From positions 3,100,001 through 3,164,000 of the forward strand of contig NZ_LS483250.1 in NCBI RefSeq assembly GCF_900465055.1: DNA of 64,000 nt, given 5' to 3'. Every line of letters begins with the position of its first letter. Position 1 is the stretch's first letter. A model generated the notes under the pieces. It saw only the letters and a program-made list of their open reading frames with translations, was not told where the DNA came from and ran no database searches. Positions 55,946 to 64,000 of the stretch are shown here, one piece after another. This DNA is from Moritella yayanosii. GTDB lineage: Bacteria > Pseudomonadota > Gammaproteobacteria > Enterobacterales > Moritellaceae. Position numbers and translations under genes: made by a program.

Positions 55946-56848
55946 GTGGTTAAATTTCCAAATCAACAAGCCTTGCTATTACTCGCCAAAACAAAAATCA
56001 ATATGTGGTCGTTCCTACTCACTTGCTTTGCCTTTCTGCGCTATCTTGGTCACCGCATCAGTGATGATCGACTCACGGTTAATGCCAGCTCTTTGGCCTA
56101 TACAACACTGCTTTCTCTGGTGCCTTTAATTACGGTGTTGTTTTCTGTTATGTCTGCGTTTCCTATTTTTGAAACTTGGCAACAGAGCGTTGAATCGTTT
56201 TTGTATGCCAATCTTGTACCGCATGCGACAGGTACTATTCAAAAGTACTTACATGATTTTGTCGCCAATACCGGCAAGATGACCTCAATCGGTTCGGGGG
56301 CATTATTCATCGTGGCCTTGTTACTGATTAACACCATAGATAAACACATTAATCATATTTGGCGTTGTAAAATAGAACGTAGTTTCTTTTTATCTTTCGC
56401 CGTATATTGGCTAATTTTAACCTTTGGCCCACTGTTTATTGCCATTAGTTTAGGTGTTTCTTCTTATTTATTATCACTGTCATTTGTCACTGATATGACC
56501 GAAGTGACGGGCACGGTGAGCTTCTTAAAACTGGTGCCAGCCTTGTTAGGTACACTGGGTTTGTTTGTTATGTATGTGGTGATCCCACATCGCCGAGTAC
56601 CGCTGCGTTATGCATTTATAGGCGCGTGCTTTAGTGCCTTTTTGTTTGAAAGTATTAAACGTGCCTTTACTTGGTATTTAGTACAATTTCCGTCTTATGA
56701 AGTGATTTATGGTGCATTAGCAACTATACCTATCTTATTGGTTTGGATTTATCTGTGCTGGTTAATTGTGTTGTTAGGGGCTGAAGTCACGGCATCATTA
56801 ACAGAGTTTAATGACCAGTTAAAACATAAAAAAGCACAGTTGGAATGA
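55946..56848 (+). CDS. yihY: YihY/BrkB-family inner-membrane protein
   Basis: A 300-residue protein with about six helices, of the YihY (UPF0761) family once wrongly called RNase BN. It has SSLAYTTLLSLVPLITVLFS, GSGALFIVALLLINTID and WIYLCWLIVLLGAEVTASL. The function is unknown. GTG at 55946 is preferred because an AAGGAGGG lies just upstream; the frame extends into the typA terminator, which cannot be coding. Confidence 0.9.
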   Translation: MVKFPNQQALLLLAKTKINMWSFLLTCFAFLRYLGHRISDDRLTVNASSLAYTTLLSLVPLITVLFSVMSAFPIFETWQQSVESFLYANLVPHATGTIQKYLHDFVANTGKMTSIGSGALFIVALLLINTIDKHINHIWRCKIERSFFLSFAVYWLILTFGPLFIAISLGVSSYLLSLSFVTDMTEVTGTVSFLKLVPALLGTLGLFVMYVVIPHRRVPLRYAFIGACFSAFLFESIKRAFTWYLVQFPSYEVIYGALATIPILLVWIYLCWLIVLLGAEVTASLTEFNDQLKHKKAQLE

Positions 56849-57015
56849 CAAAAACAGTCACAAGATCAGCAACGAGTACACTTATCTATGGATGACAGTT
56901 CTGACTAAGCAAGGTAATTTAAGTCGCCAACTGGCTAATAATTACATTGAATTCACGTTAGGTTCAACTATCAATTTTTGGTGTACTTGCTGTGAGAAAG
57001 GAGGTTGATATTGCT

Positions 57016-57990
57016 ATGATTGGACTGTACCCCGCCATTCAGCATTATGCTGAACATTACTTACCTGTAGCTAATCGTCATTGTCTTTATATTGAAGAAG
57101 TCGGTAACCCAGACGGTATACCGTTATTATTCCTGCATGATGGTCCCGGTAAAGGGATTATGGCCGATGATAGGCGCTTATTCGACCCAGAGCTATATCG
57201 TATAATTTTGTTCGACCAGCGTGGTTGTGGGCGCTCAAAACCGTATGCGTGTATTAAAGATAATACCACCCAACATTTATTGCAGGATATTAGCGCTATC
57301 TTAAGGTTGCTCGATATTCAGCGCTGTGTTTTGTTTGGAGAAGGTTGGGGGGCGACGTTAGCGTTACTGTATAATTTGCTCCATTGCGATAAGGTTAAGG
57401 GGTTAATATTACACAGTTTATTTTTGGCGCGTAATCAGGACCTCACCTGGCAATTCTCAGCATCCGGTGGTGCAGCGCAGTTATTCCCCGATCATTTTGA
57501 TCATTTTATTCGACGTGCGAATGGCAATGATTATGCTGCACTACTATCCTCTTATAGTCAGTTATTGGTCAGTGATAATGATATTGAAAAAATGACAGCG
57601 GCAAAGGCTTGGGTGGAATGGCAGGCGCAAATTGGTAATCCGCATCCAGAGTTTCGCAGCAAGGTCGACTTGATTGATGCCAATGTGGCCTTAAGCATGT
57701 CGACATTACAATGCCATTATTTTTCTCAGAACTGTTTTATTGCTGATAACTATATTTTTAAGTGCTTAGATTCATTAGCGCAAGTGCCGATGATTATGGT
57801 GCACGGTCGTTTTGATATCTCGAATCCACTCGGGCCAGCTTATGAATTATGTCAGCGTTTGCCGTTAGCTCAGCTGTTTATCGTGCCTTATGCGGGGCAC
57901 TTTGACTGTGAGCCTAGAATGATTGATGCGTTACGCAAAGCGACAAAACTCATGGCTGAGATTATCGACTTTGAGTTTGTCAGTGATTAA
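57016..57990 (+). CDS. Prolyl iminopeptidase-like alpha/beta hydrolase lacking the nucleophile
   Basis: A 324-residue alpha/beta-hydrolase of the S33 prolyl iminopeptidase type (LFLHDGPGKG for HGGPG; FDQRGCGRSKP). The nucleophile elbow, GGSWGSTLAL in active enzymes, reads GEGWGATLAL here, so the catalytic Ser is Gly110. The acid (HGRFD) and the base (AGHFD) remain. It is thus probably an inactive or repurposed homologue. AAAGGAGG lies upstream of the ATG at 57016. It precedes dtd with 61 bases between. An alternative GTG at 56992 would overlap the ribosome site. Confidence 0.8.
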   Translation: MIGLYPAIQHYAEHYLPVANRHCLYIEEVGNPDGIPLLFLHDGPGKGIMADDRRLFDPELYRIILFDQRGCGRSKPYACIKDNTTQHLLQDISAILRLLDIQRCVLFGEGWGATLALLYNLLHCDKVKGLILHSLFLARNQDLTWQFSASGGAAQLFPDHFDHFIRRANGNDYAALLSSYSQLLVSDNDIEKMTAAKAWVEWQAQIGNPHPEFRSKVDLIDANVALSMSTLQCHYFSQNCFIADNYIFKCLDSLAQVPMIMVHGRFDISNPLGPAYELCQRLPLAQLFIVPYAGHFDCEPRMIDALRKATKLMAEIIDFEFVSD

Positions 57991-58051
57991 TTTAAGCCGT
58001 TTCGGTATTATCAATAACATTAAAATTTCAACATGATTATTGAGGCAAGGC

Positions 58052-58489
58052 ATGATCGCATTGATCCAGCGTGTGCGCACAGCAGATGTAAGCGTTGAAG
58101 ATGAAGTTATCGGTAACATAGGCCAAGGTTTATTGGTGTTATTAGGCGTTGAAAAAGGCGATACCGAAGCGAAAGCAAAACGTTTGAGTGAGAAGTTATT
58201 AGCCTATCGGGTGTTTAGTGATAGCGATGATAAAATGAATTTAAATGTGCAGCAAGTTAACGGTGAGTTGTTGGTAGTTTCGCAATTTACCCTCGCAGCG
58301 GATACCAACTCAGGTACCCGTCCGAGCTTTTCAACGGCTGCCGCGCCTGCGGATGCCAACCATTTATATGAATATTTTGTTGGTCAATGTCGGCAGAAAC
58401 AAATAACGACAGAAACTGGACGCTTTGCTGCAGATATGCAAGTGTCGTTAGTCAATGATGGTCCAGTTACTTTTTGGCTGCAAGTGTAG
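58052..58489 (+). CDS. dtd: D-aminoacyl-tRNA deacylase
   Basis: A 145-residue homodimeric enzyme that removes D-amino acids (and Gly from tRNA-Ala) from tRNA. The [16 protein letters not shown] and cis-GP motif NDGPVTFW are all present. ATG at 58052 is chosen over an upstream TTG because it matches the family start MIALIQRV. Confidence 0.97.
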   Translation: MIALIQRVRTADVSVEDEVIGNIGQGLLVLLGVEKGDTEAKAKRLSEKLLAYRVFSDSDDKMNLNVQQVNGELLVVSQFTLAADTNSGTRPSFSTAAAPADANHLYEYFVGQCRQKQITTETGRFAADMQVSLVNDGPVTFWLQV

Positions 58490-58527
58490 ATCGCAGATCA
58501 TGAGTGATAAATAGACAAGGAGAGACT

Positions 58528-59427
58528 ATGTTTCACGTGCATGTACCTGAAACGGAACAAGAGTTAGAAGATTATTATCATTTACGCTGGTCGTTGTTAA
58601 GAGCGCCACTACAGCGTCCGCGTGGCACCGAGAAAGACATTTATGATGAACACAGTGAACATCGTATGATCTTGGATAATAGCGGCAGGCCAATCGCGTG
58701 TGGCCGGATCTATACCGCTGGTGCGGATGAATCACAAATTCACTATATGGCCGTTGATCCCAAACATCGTAAGCAAGGTTTAGGTAGTTTGCTAATCTCG
58801 GCATTGGAAGATGAAGCGTATAAAGCGGGTAGCGAACGAATTGTCATGAATGCGCGTGTTGAATCGGTACCGTTTTATGAAAAATGTGGCTTTTCTTTGG
58901 TTGGTAGTGGCCAAATCAGTGAGGGTGTTCGTCATCGGCAGATGATTAAAGAAGTGAACGCCATGGATAAGATCTTACGCCATCCAGAATGGTGTGCTGA
59001 GCTGCAACAAGAGTGGGCAACTAAGATCCCGATTAGCCAGCACATGGGCATTAATATTCGTCAATATAGCGGCTGGCGATTTGAAACTGCAGCGCCATTA
59101 AATGCCAATGTGAACGTCCACGATACCATGTTTGCAGGCAGTATTTATAGTCAGGCGACGCTAACTGGCTGGGGATTAGTCTGGTTAATGTTAAAAGAGC
59201 AGGGGTTACTGGGAAATATCGTGTTGTCGAAAGGCAATATTCATTATAAACGACCCGTTAATCAGGCGCCCTTTGCAGTTGCACATAAATACCGAATGAA
59301 GGGCAGTTTGCTGGAATTATTCGAGGGACGTAACGCTAAACTTGAAGTTGAAGTTGACGTTTATAGTGGTCCGAAATTGGCCGCTATTTTTAGTGCGACT
59401 TTTGTGGTTATGCCGGTAGATGCATAA
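58528..59427 (+). CDS. yiiD: YiiD: GNAT acetyltransferase and hotdog thioesterase-like fusion
   Basis: A 299-residue two-domain protein. Residues 1-150 are a GNAT fold (MAVDPKHRKQGLGSLLISALE, the acetyl-CoA loop). Residues 160-299 are a YiiD C-terminal hotdog domain (VHDTMFAGSIYSQATLTGWG). E. coli YiiD has been linked to fatty-acid initiation, which I recall only loosely. AAGGAGAG lies five bases before the ATG at 58528. It is probably co-transcribed with dtd. Confidence 0.9.
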   Translation: MFHVHVPETEQELEDYYHLRWSLLRAPLQRPRGTEKDIYDEHSEHRMILDNSGRPIACGRIYTAGADESQIHYMAVDPKHRKQGLGSLLISALEDEAYKAGSERIVMNARVESVPFYEKCGFSLVGSGQISEGVRHRQMIKEVNAMDKILRHPEWCAELQQEWATKIPISQHMGINIRQYSGWRFETAAPLNANVNVHDTMFAGSIYSQATLTGWGLVWLMLKEQGLLGNIVLSKGNIHYKRPVNQAPFAVAHKYRMKGSLLELFEGRNAKLEVEVDVYSGPKLAAIFSATFVVMPVDA

Positions 59428-59469
59428 CTCAAGGCTGACATATCCGCGCAGTTGCGCACATAGCCGTGG

Positions 59470-61542
59470 TTATGCATTGGAATAAATGTCTTTGTCTGCC
59501 ATCCAACGTTGGGCAATCGCATTGGCATTATCAGGGTGGTGCTGCAGCAAGTGGCGAGCAATATTTTGTACCAATGGGATCAAGTGTTGGTCACGGACTA
59601 AGTCCGCCACTTTTAGATCAGCAATCCCGGTTTGCTTACTCCCGAGCATTTCGCCAGGACCACGGATCTCGAGGTCTCGTTGTGCAATTTTGAATCCGTC
59701 GGTGGTTTCCCGTAATACCGATAAACGCTTACTGCTGGTATCGGACAGCGGTGCGTGATAAAGCAATACACAGTGACTGGCGACTTTACCACGGCCCACA
59801 CGACCGCGCAGTTGATGTAACTGTGCCAAACCTAAACGTTCTGGATTTTCGATGATCATCAAACTGGCATTCGGTACATCCACCCCGACTTCAATCACGG
59901 TGGTGGCGACCAGTAAATCTAATTTTTTGGTTTTAAACGCGTCCATGACGTATTGTTTTTCAATGGATTTCATGCGGCCGTGCACTAAGCCAATCCGTAA
60001 ATCGGGTAACTGTTTTTGTAAATCATTGGCAGTATCTTCAGCCGCTTGCGCTTCTAATACGTCCGACTCTTCAATTAGGGTACAGACCCAATAGACTTGA
60101 CGACCTTCATTTTTAACCGCTAATTCGACGCGTTCAATGATTTTACTGCGTTTGGTATCGGGCATAACGACTGTGGTGATTGGCGTTCGCCCCGGTGGTA
60201 GTTCATCAATAACCGAGGTATTTAAGTCCGCATAAGCGGTCATGGCTAAAGTGCGCGGGATCGGAGTCGCGGTCATAAACAACTGGTGCGGGTATAAACC
60301 ATTGACTGCTCCCTTTTCACGTAGGGCCAGACGTTGCTCTACACCAAAGCGATGTTGCTCATCAATAATCACTAAGGTTAAATTGAAGAATTTCACCGCC
60401 GCTTGGAAAATGGCATGGGTACCAACAATCATCTGCGTTTCGCCACTGGCAATCGATGCGAGCTCTGCTTCTCGGGCTTTGCCTTTTTGTTTACCAGATA
60501 ACCAACCGACTTTGATGCCCAGTTGATTGAACCAGCCTTTGAAATTAAGCGCATGTTGCTCGGCTAATATTTCAGTGGGTGCCATCAATGCCACTTGATA
60601 GCCATTACCGATAGCCTGTAGTGCCGCTAGCGCTGCGACAAGGGTTTTTCCTGACCCTACATCACCTTGGATTAATCGCATCATAGGATAGTTTTTCTGG
60701 AGGTCCTGCTGGATCTCACCGACCACACGTTGTTGCGCATTGGTTGGCGTAAAAGGCAATTGCGCTAAAAATTTATCGGTAATGGTGTTGCTCGCTGGCA
60801 ATTTGATGGCCGGATGCTGCTGCATTTTCTTGCGCAATTGCAGCATACTGATATTTTGCGCCAGCAGTTCTTCGATAATCAGGCGTTGTTGCGCTGGGTG
60901 CTTACCTTGCTCTAACAGCTCAAGCGATACATCGGGTGTTGGTCGGTGCAATAATTGGATGGCATGATTTAACTCGATTTGCCCAGTATACAGTCCTTTC
61001 GGTAGTAATTCTTGTAATGTGGTTTGGCTGAGGTGCTGTAGTGCTTGGTCGGTCAGATTACGCAACGTTAATTGCTTTAAGCCTTCTGTGGAAGGATATA
61101 TTGGTGTCAGCGTTTCTGCACTCATCGCTGAGCTAGTTGCATGCGCGAGTTTATATTCAGGATGGACAATTTCATAACCAAAGCGACCACGGCGGAATTC
61201 GCCAAATGCGGTAATGGTTTTACCGACACTGAAACTGTTTTTTTGTCCGGCATTAAAATGGAAAAATAATAACGTGATGATACCGGTGCCGTCGTTGACT
61301 TTACAAGACATGATCTTGCGTTTACCAAAGGTGACATCGCAGCTGACGATCTCGCCTTCGATAGTGCCATGCAGACCGGGTAATAGGTCTTGGATAGGAT
61401 AGATGGTCGTGCGATCCTGATAGCGACTTGGCAGGTGAAAAAGCAGATCCTGAACCGTCTTTAGGTTCAGCTTCGCTAACTTGTCGGCCATTTTGGCGCC
61501 AACACCTTTTAATTCGATAACCGGGATCTTATCTAATCGCAT
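59470..61542 (-). CDS. recG: ATP-dependent DNA helicase RecG
   Basis: A 690-residue branch-migration helicase. It has an N-terminal wedge/OB domain (LKGVGAKMADKLAKLNLKTV; HLPSRYQDRT), Walker A GDVGSGKT, motif II IDEQHRFGVEQR, motif III MTATPIPRT and motif VI QLRGRVGRG. The length is normal (693 in E. coli). It lies after trmH, in the spoT-trmH-recG order. Confidence 0.97.
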   Translation of the reverse strand: MRLDKIPVIELKGVGAKMADKLAKLNLKTVQDLLFHLPSRYQDRTTIYPIQDLLPGLHGTIEGEIVSCDVTFGKRKIMSCKVNDGTGIITLLFFHFNAGQKNSFSVGKTITAFGEFRRGRFGYEIVHPEYKLAHATSSAMSAETLTPIYPSTEGLKQLTLRNLTDQALQHLSQTTLQELLPKGLYTGQIELNHAIQLLHRPTPDVSLELLEQGKHPAQQRLIIEELLAQNISMLQLRKKMQQHPAIKLPASNTITDKFLAQLPFTPTNAQQRVVGEIQQDLQKNYPMMRLIQGDVGSGKTLVAALAALQAIGNGYQVALMAPTEILAEQHALNFKGWFNQLGIKVGWLSGKQKGKAREAELASIASGETQMIVGTHAIFQAAVKFFNLTLVIIDEQHRFGVEQRLALREKGAVNGLYPHQLFMTATPIPRTLAMTAYADLNTSVIDELPPGRTPITTVVMPDTKRSKIIERVELAVKNEGRQVYWVCTLIEESDVLEAQAAEDTANDLQKQLPDLRIGLVHGRMKSIEKQYVMDAFKTKKLDLLVATTVIEVGVDVPNASLMIIENPERLGLAQLHQLRGRVGRGKVASHCVLLYHAPLSDTSSKRLSVLRETTDGFKIAQRDLEIRGPGEMLGSKQTGIADLKVADLVRDQHLIPLVQNIARHLLQHHPDNANAIAQRWMADKDIYSNA

Positions 61543-61605
61543 AATTACTCACGAATCTACTGTATATATAAACATATATTATCAGAAGATTCGGATTATA
61601 CTAGC

Positions 61606-62292
61606 CTAGTTTGAACTACGTAGTGCATCCCACCACGATTCGTCAGCAACAATTTGGCCTTCTGCATCTAACTCAGGGTAAGCTAAACCTTTACGCTTGC
61701 ATGCTTTCGCATAGACAGGGTGGCCGCCTTCAAAGTAAATTTTGTGCTGCTCTTCAGCGGATAGTTTGCTTTCGCCTTGGTACATGCCGGCATTGTCACG
61801 TTGACGCTGTGCTTCATACAAGATAGTCGCCGTCGCGACTGATACGTTTAACGATTGCACCATGCCAACCATCGGGATGATGATATGTTGATCGGCAAGT
61901 GCCAATGCTTCGGCACTGATACCGGTCTTTTCTTGACCCATTAAGATCGCCGTTGGTTTGGTATAGTCAATGTCACGGAAATCTACGGCTGTGTCAGACA
62001 GGTTAGTTGCAAGTACTTGCATGCCTTGGGCTTTTAATTCTTTGATTGCTGCAGCAATGTTATCGTGAGAGTGTACTTTCACCCAGTTTTGGCTGCCTGT
62101 TGCAGTGCCACCAGATACCTTTGTTGGACGTACCGACCATACCGCGTGAACATTGTTGACACCCACTGCATCACAAGTTCTGACTACGGCGGCAAGGTTA
62201 TGTGGTTTATGCACAGATTCCATACACACAGTCAGGTCTGGTTGGCGGCGTTGGAGCATTTTAGTAATGCGTTCGAGACGTTCTGGGGTCAT
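61606..62292 (-). CDS. trmH: tRNA (Gm18) 2'-O-methyltransferase TrmH
   Basis: A 228-residue SPOUT methyltransferase for G18 of tRNA D loops. The knot motifs NLAAVVRTCDAVGV, AILMGQEKTGIS and IPMVGMVQSLNVSVATATIL are intact. The C-terminal segment after residue 170 is typical of gammaproteobacterial TrmH. Confidence 0.96.
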   Translation of the reverse strand: MTPERLERITKMLQRRQPDLTVCMESVHKPHNLAAVVRTCDAVGVNNVHAVWSVRPTKVSGGTATGSQNWVKVHSHDNIAAAIKELKAQGMQVLATNLSDTAVDFRDIDYTKPTAILMGQEKTGISAEALALADQHIIIPMVGMVQSLNVSVATATILYEAQRQRDNAGMYQGESKLSAEEQHKIYFEGGHPVYAKACKRKGLAYPELDAEGQIVADESWWDALRSSN

Positions 62293-62401
62293 GGTCTTAC
62301 TCTATCAGATTTAATTGGCGAGGTATTATACCCAAATCACGGGCTAATGCGAGTATCAGAATTTAGCTTAGGCGGGTTTGGGACGGTTGAATGAGGCTTG
62401 C

Positions 62402-62435
62402 ATAGCGAAGCAGTCTTTCACAACGGCTTCGCTAT
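62402..62435. repeat. Inverted repeat between spoT and trmH
   Basis: ATAGCGAAGC and GCTTCGCTAT (10-bp arms, 14-base loop) form a hairpin in the intergenic RNA. No T-run follows on either strand, so it may be a processing or regulatory stem. Confidence 0.45.
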
Positions 62436-62484
62436 CATTGAACGAACACTTTGTTATACACGCATTACATTGGCCGTTGCAGGC

Positions 62485-64000
62485 TTAGTTGTAACTGCGT
62501 GATATTTTTAGTACGTCTTGTAATTTACGGATTTTTTTCATCACATCGGCCACATGTTTGCGGTTTTTCGCGGTAATAAGAATATCGACGTTATACACAC
62601 GGGCATCTTTTTCGTCGGTAACAATGTTATGAATATTGGCGCCAGTCGAGGCTACGGTATTAGTCAGTTTTGCTAATACACCTTGGTGATTAACCACTTG
62701 AATACGGATCTCGGTTTTAAACTCTTGACTCGGGTCGATATTTTCATCCCATTCAACAGGGATATAACGATCCGGTTCATTTTGATAACCGTGAATATTA
62801 CGACAGGTTTCAATATGTATCACCAGACCTTTACCTGGGCTTAAATGGGCAACAATGGCATCACCTGGAATGGGGTGACAGCAATTAGCAAAACTAACCA
62901 GCATGCCTTCTGCACCCTTAATCGGCATTTTGCCTTGTTCTTCCGAGCGCGGTGTCAGGTCGGTAAGTTCATCTACTCGGCCTTGTAAACGACGGGCAAT
63001 GACAATGCTCATCATGTTACCTAAACCGATCTCGATAAGCAGGGCATCTAAGTTTTCGCACTTCGTATCGGCCAGTACTTGGGTTAAATTGTCTGCGGCA
63101 ATATCATCAATTTTAACCCCGTTGAGGGCATGATTTAAGAGACGGCGACCAAGGATAATCGCATCTTCGGTGCGCATGTTTTTTAATTGTTGACGGACAC
63201 TAACACGCGCTCTACCGGTGACAATAAAGTTTAACCATGCTGCATTTGGACGCGCACCTGGTGCGGTAATAATTTCGACTGTTTGACCATTTTTCAACGG
63301 TTGACTAAGTGCGTGTGGTTGACGGTTTACACGCGCACCTACACAAGTATGACCGACATCGGTATGGATTGAATAAGCCACGTCTACTGGAGTGGCACCG
63401 CGTGGTAATTCGATGATTTTACCTTTCGGGGTGAACACATAAATTTCATCGGGGAACAGATCGGTTTTCACACTTTCGATAAATTCAAACGATGAACCAG
63501 CGCTTTGCTGTAATTCGAGTAAGCTTTGCATCCACTTCTGTGCACGTAATTGTGCGGTGGTATTAATTTTGTCTGCACCTTGTTTATATGACCAATGGGC
63601 AGCAATACCACGGTCAGCCATTAGATCCATATCTTTGGTTCGGATTTGAATTTCCAGCGGTACGCCGTGTGGGCCAACCAAGGAAGTATGCAGAGATTGA
63701 TAACCATTGGTTTTTGGAATGGCAATATAATCTTTAAAGCGGGTTATTTTTGGCTTGTACAAACTGTGCATTTGGCCAAGCACACGATAACAAGTATCAA
63801 GGTCTTCAACGATGATCCTAAACGCATAAATATCGACAACTTCGTGGAACTGAACGCGTTTCTTTTTCATCTTATTGTAGATACTAAAGATCAGCTTTTC
63901 GCGGCCATAAGTTGTCGCTGGTACACCGGCTTCGGCTAAACGGCCTTCAATTTCTTGGCGGATGTTAGACATGACTTCTTTACGATTACCACGCGCTGAT
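62485..64000 (-). CDS. spoT: Bifunctional (p)ppGpp synthase/hydrolase SpoT (3' part)
   Basis: The frame runs off the right edge; about 505 C-terminal residues are present. The synthetase region (RFKDYIAIPKTNGYQSLHTS; EIQIRTKDMDLMADRGIAAH) is followed by a TGS domain (EIYVFTPKGKIIELPRGATP), a helical/zinc-finger region and a C-terminal ACT domain. The hydrolase HD domain would lie beyond the window. A Met at 63972 is internal, since coding (SARGNRKEV) continues to the edge. It heads the spoT-trmH-recG block. Confidence 0.95.
   Translation of the reverse strand, partial: SARGNRKEVMSNIRQEIEGRLAEAGVPATTYGREKLIFSIYNKMKKKRVQFHEVVDIYAFRIIVEDLDTCYRVLGQMHSLYKPKITRFKDYIAIPKTNGYQSLHTSLVGPHGVPLEIQIRTKDMDLMADRGIAAHWSYKQGADKINTTAQLRAQKWMQSLLELQQSAGSSFEFIESVKTDLFPDEIYVFTPKGKIIELPRGATPVDVAYSIHTDVGHTCVGARVNRQPHALSQPLKNGQTVEIITAPGARPNAAWLNFIVTGRARVSVRQQLKNMRTEDAIILGRRLLNHALNGVKIDDIAADNLTQVLADTKCENLDALLIEIGLGNMMSIVIARRLQGRVDELTDLTPRSEEQGKMPIKGAEGMLVSFANCCHPIPGDAIVAHLSPGKGLVIHIETCRNIHGYQNEPDRYIPVEWDENIDPSQEFKTEIRIQVVNHQGVLAKLTNTVASTGANIHNIVTDEKDARVYNVDILITAKNRKHVADVMKKIRKLQDVLKISRSYN

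Overview
This window looks like a chromosomal segment of a marine gammaproteobacterium of the Alteromonadales/Vibrionales type. Moritella or a close relative is my best guess. This is inferred from moderately low GC, gene order and protein flavour, not from a database search. Much of the order matches the E. coli 84-87 min region (ubiD-fre, hemCDXY, cyaA-cyaY-lptM-lysA-dapF-yigA-xerC-yigB-uvrD, polA-spf-engB-yihI-hemN, ntrC-ntrB-glnA-typA, yihY-dtd-yiiD, recG-trmH-spoT). The blocks are rearranged and separated by accessory genes.

Layout. 1-832: end of ubiD and fre. 913-4943: haem operon hemC-hemD-hemX-hemY on the minus strand. 5203-11991: copper/silver efflux operon on the minus strand, driven from a MerR/CueR-type promoter. 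It encodes a small Cys/Met/His-rich protein, a TolC-type channel, CusB and CusA, and a cytochrome b562-like protein carrying Met-Asp-His-Ser repeats. 12031-13112: tRNA operon made of a tandemly duplicated Lys-Val-fMet unit (eight tRNAs) with its own promoter and terminator. 13430-15916: class I adenylate cyclase with a TTG start. 16000-18118: two GGA-rich CsrB/CsrC-type regulatory RNAs flanking a chromosomal qnr gene. 18217-25612: cyaY, lptM, lysA, dapF, DUF484, xerC, yigB, uvrD. 25729-30196: a CpcT-like protein, rarD, a frameshifted yigI and a secreted 726-residue protein I do not recognise. 30405-35479: recQ, small proteins, a preQ1-I riboswitch with yhhQ, and an acyltransferase. 35708-36294: two tandem RyhB-type RNAs, each behind a Fur box. 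36378-39777: DnaA boxes, polA, Spot 42. 39799-44069: engB, cytochrome c4, yihI, DUF2489, hemN. 44286-48758: a HAD phosphatase, a DeoR-type regulator, a ZIP-like/permease fusion and a PilZ protein. 48872-53704: ntrC, ntrB and glnA with sigma-54 and NtrC sites. 54031-59427: typA, yihY, an alpha/beta hydrolase lacking its nucleophile, dtd, yiiD. 59470-64000: recG, trmH and the 3' part of spoT.

How the parts connect. The window is rich in global-regulation genes: cAMP synthesis (cyaA), (p)ppGpp metabolism (spoT), carbon storage RNAs (Csr), iron sparing (RyhB), carbon response (Spot 42) and nitrogen control (NtrBC). At least five non-coding RNAs or RNA switches lie here that protein-coding annotation alone would miss. 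Several spurious open reading frames overlap them.

The most unusual items are the paired Csr RNAs around qnr, the duplicated ryhB genes with nearly identical RNA but diverged promoters, the cytochrome b562-like protein with a copper-binding type insert inside a Cus operon, the ZIP/permease fusion with an altered metal motif, and the 726-residue secreted protein. All assignments are from reading the sequence and remembered family features; no search was run.
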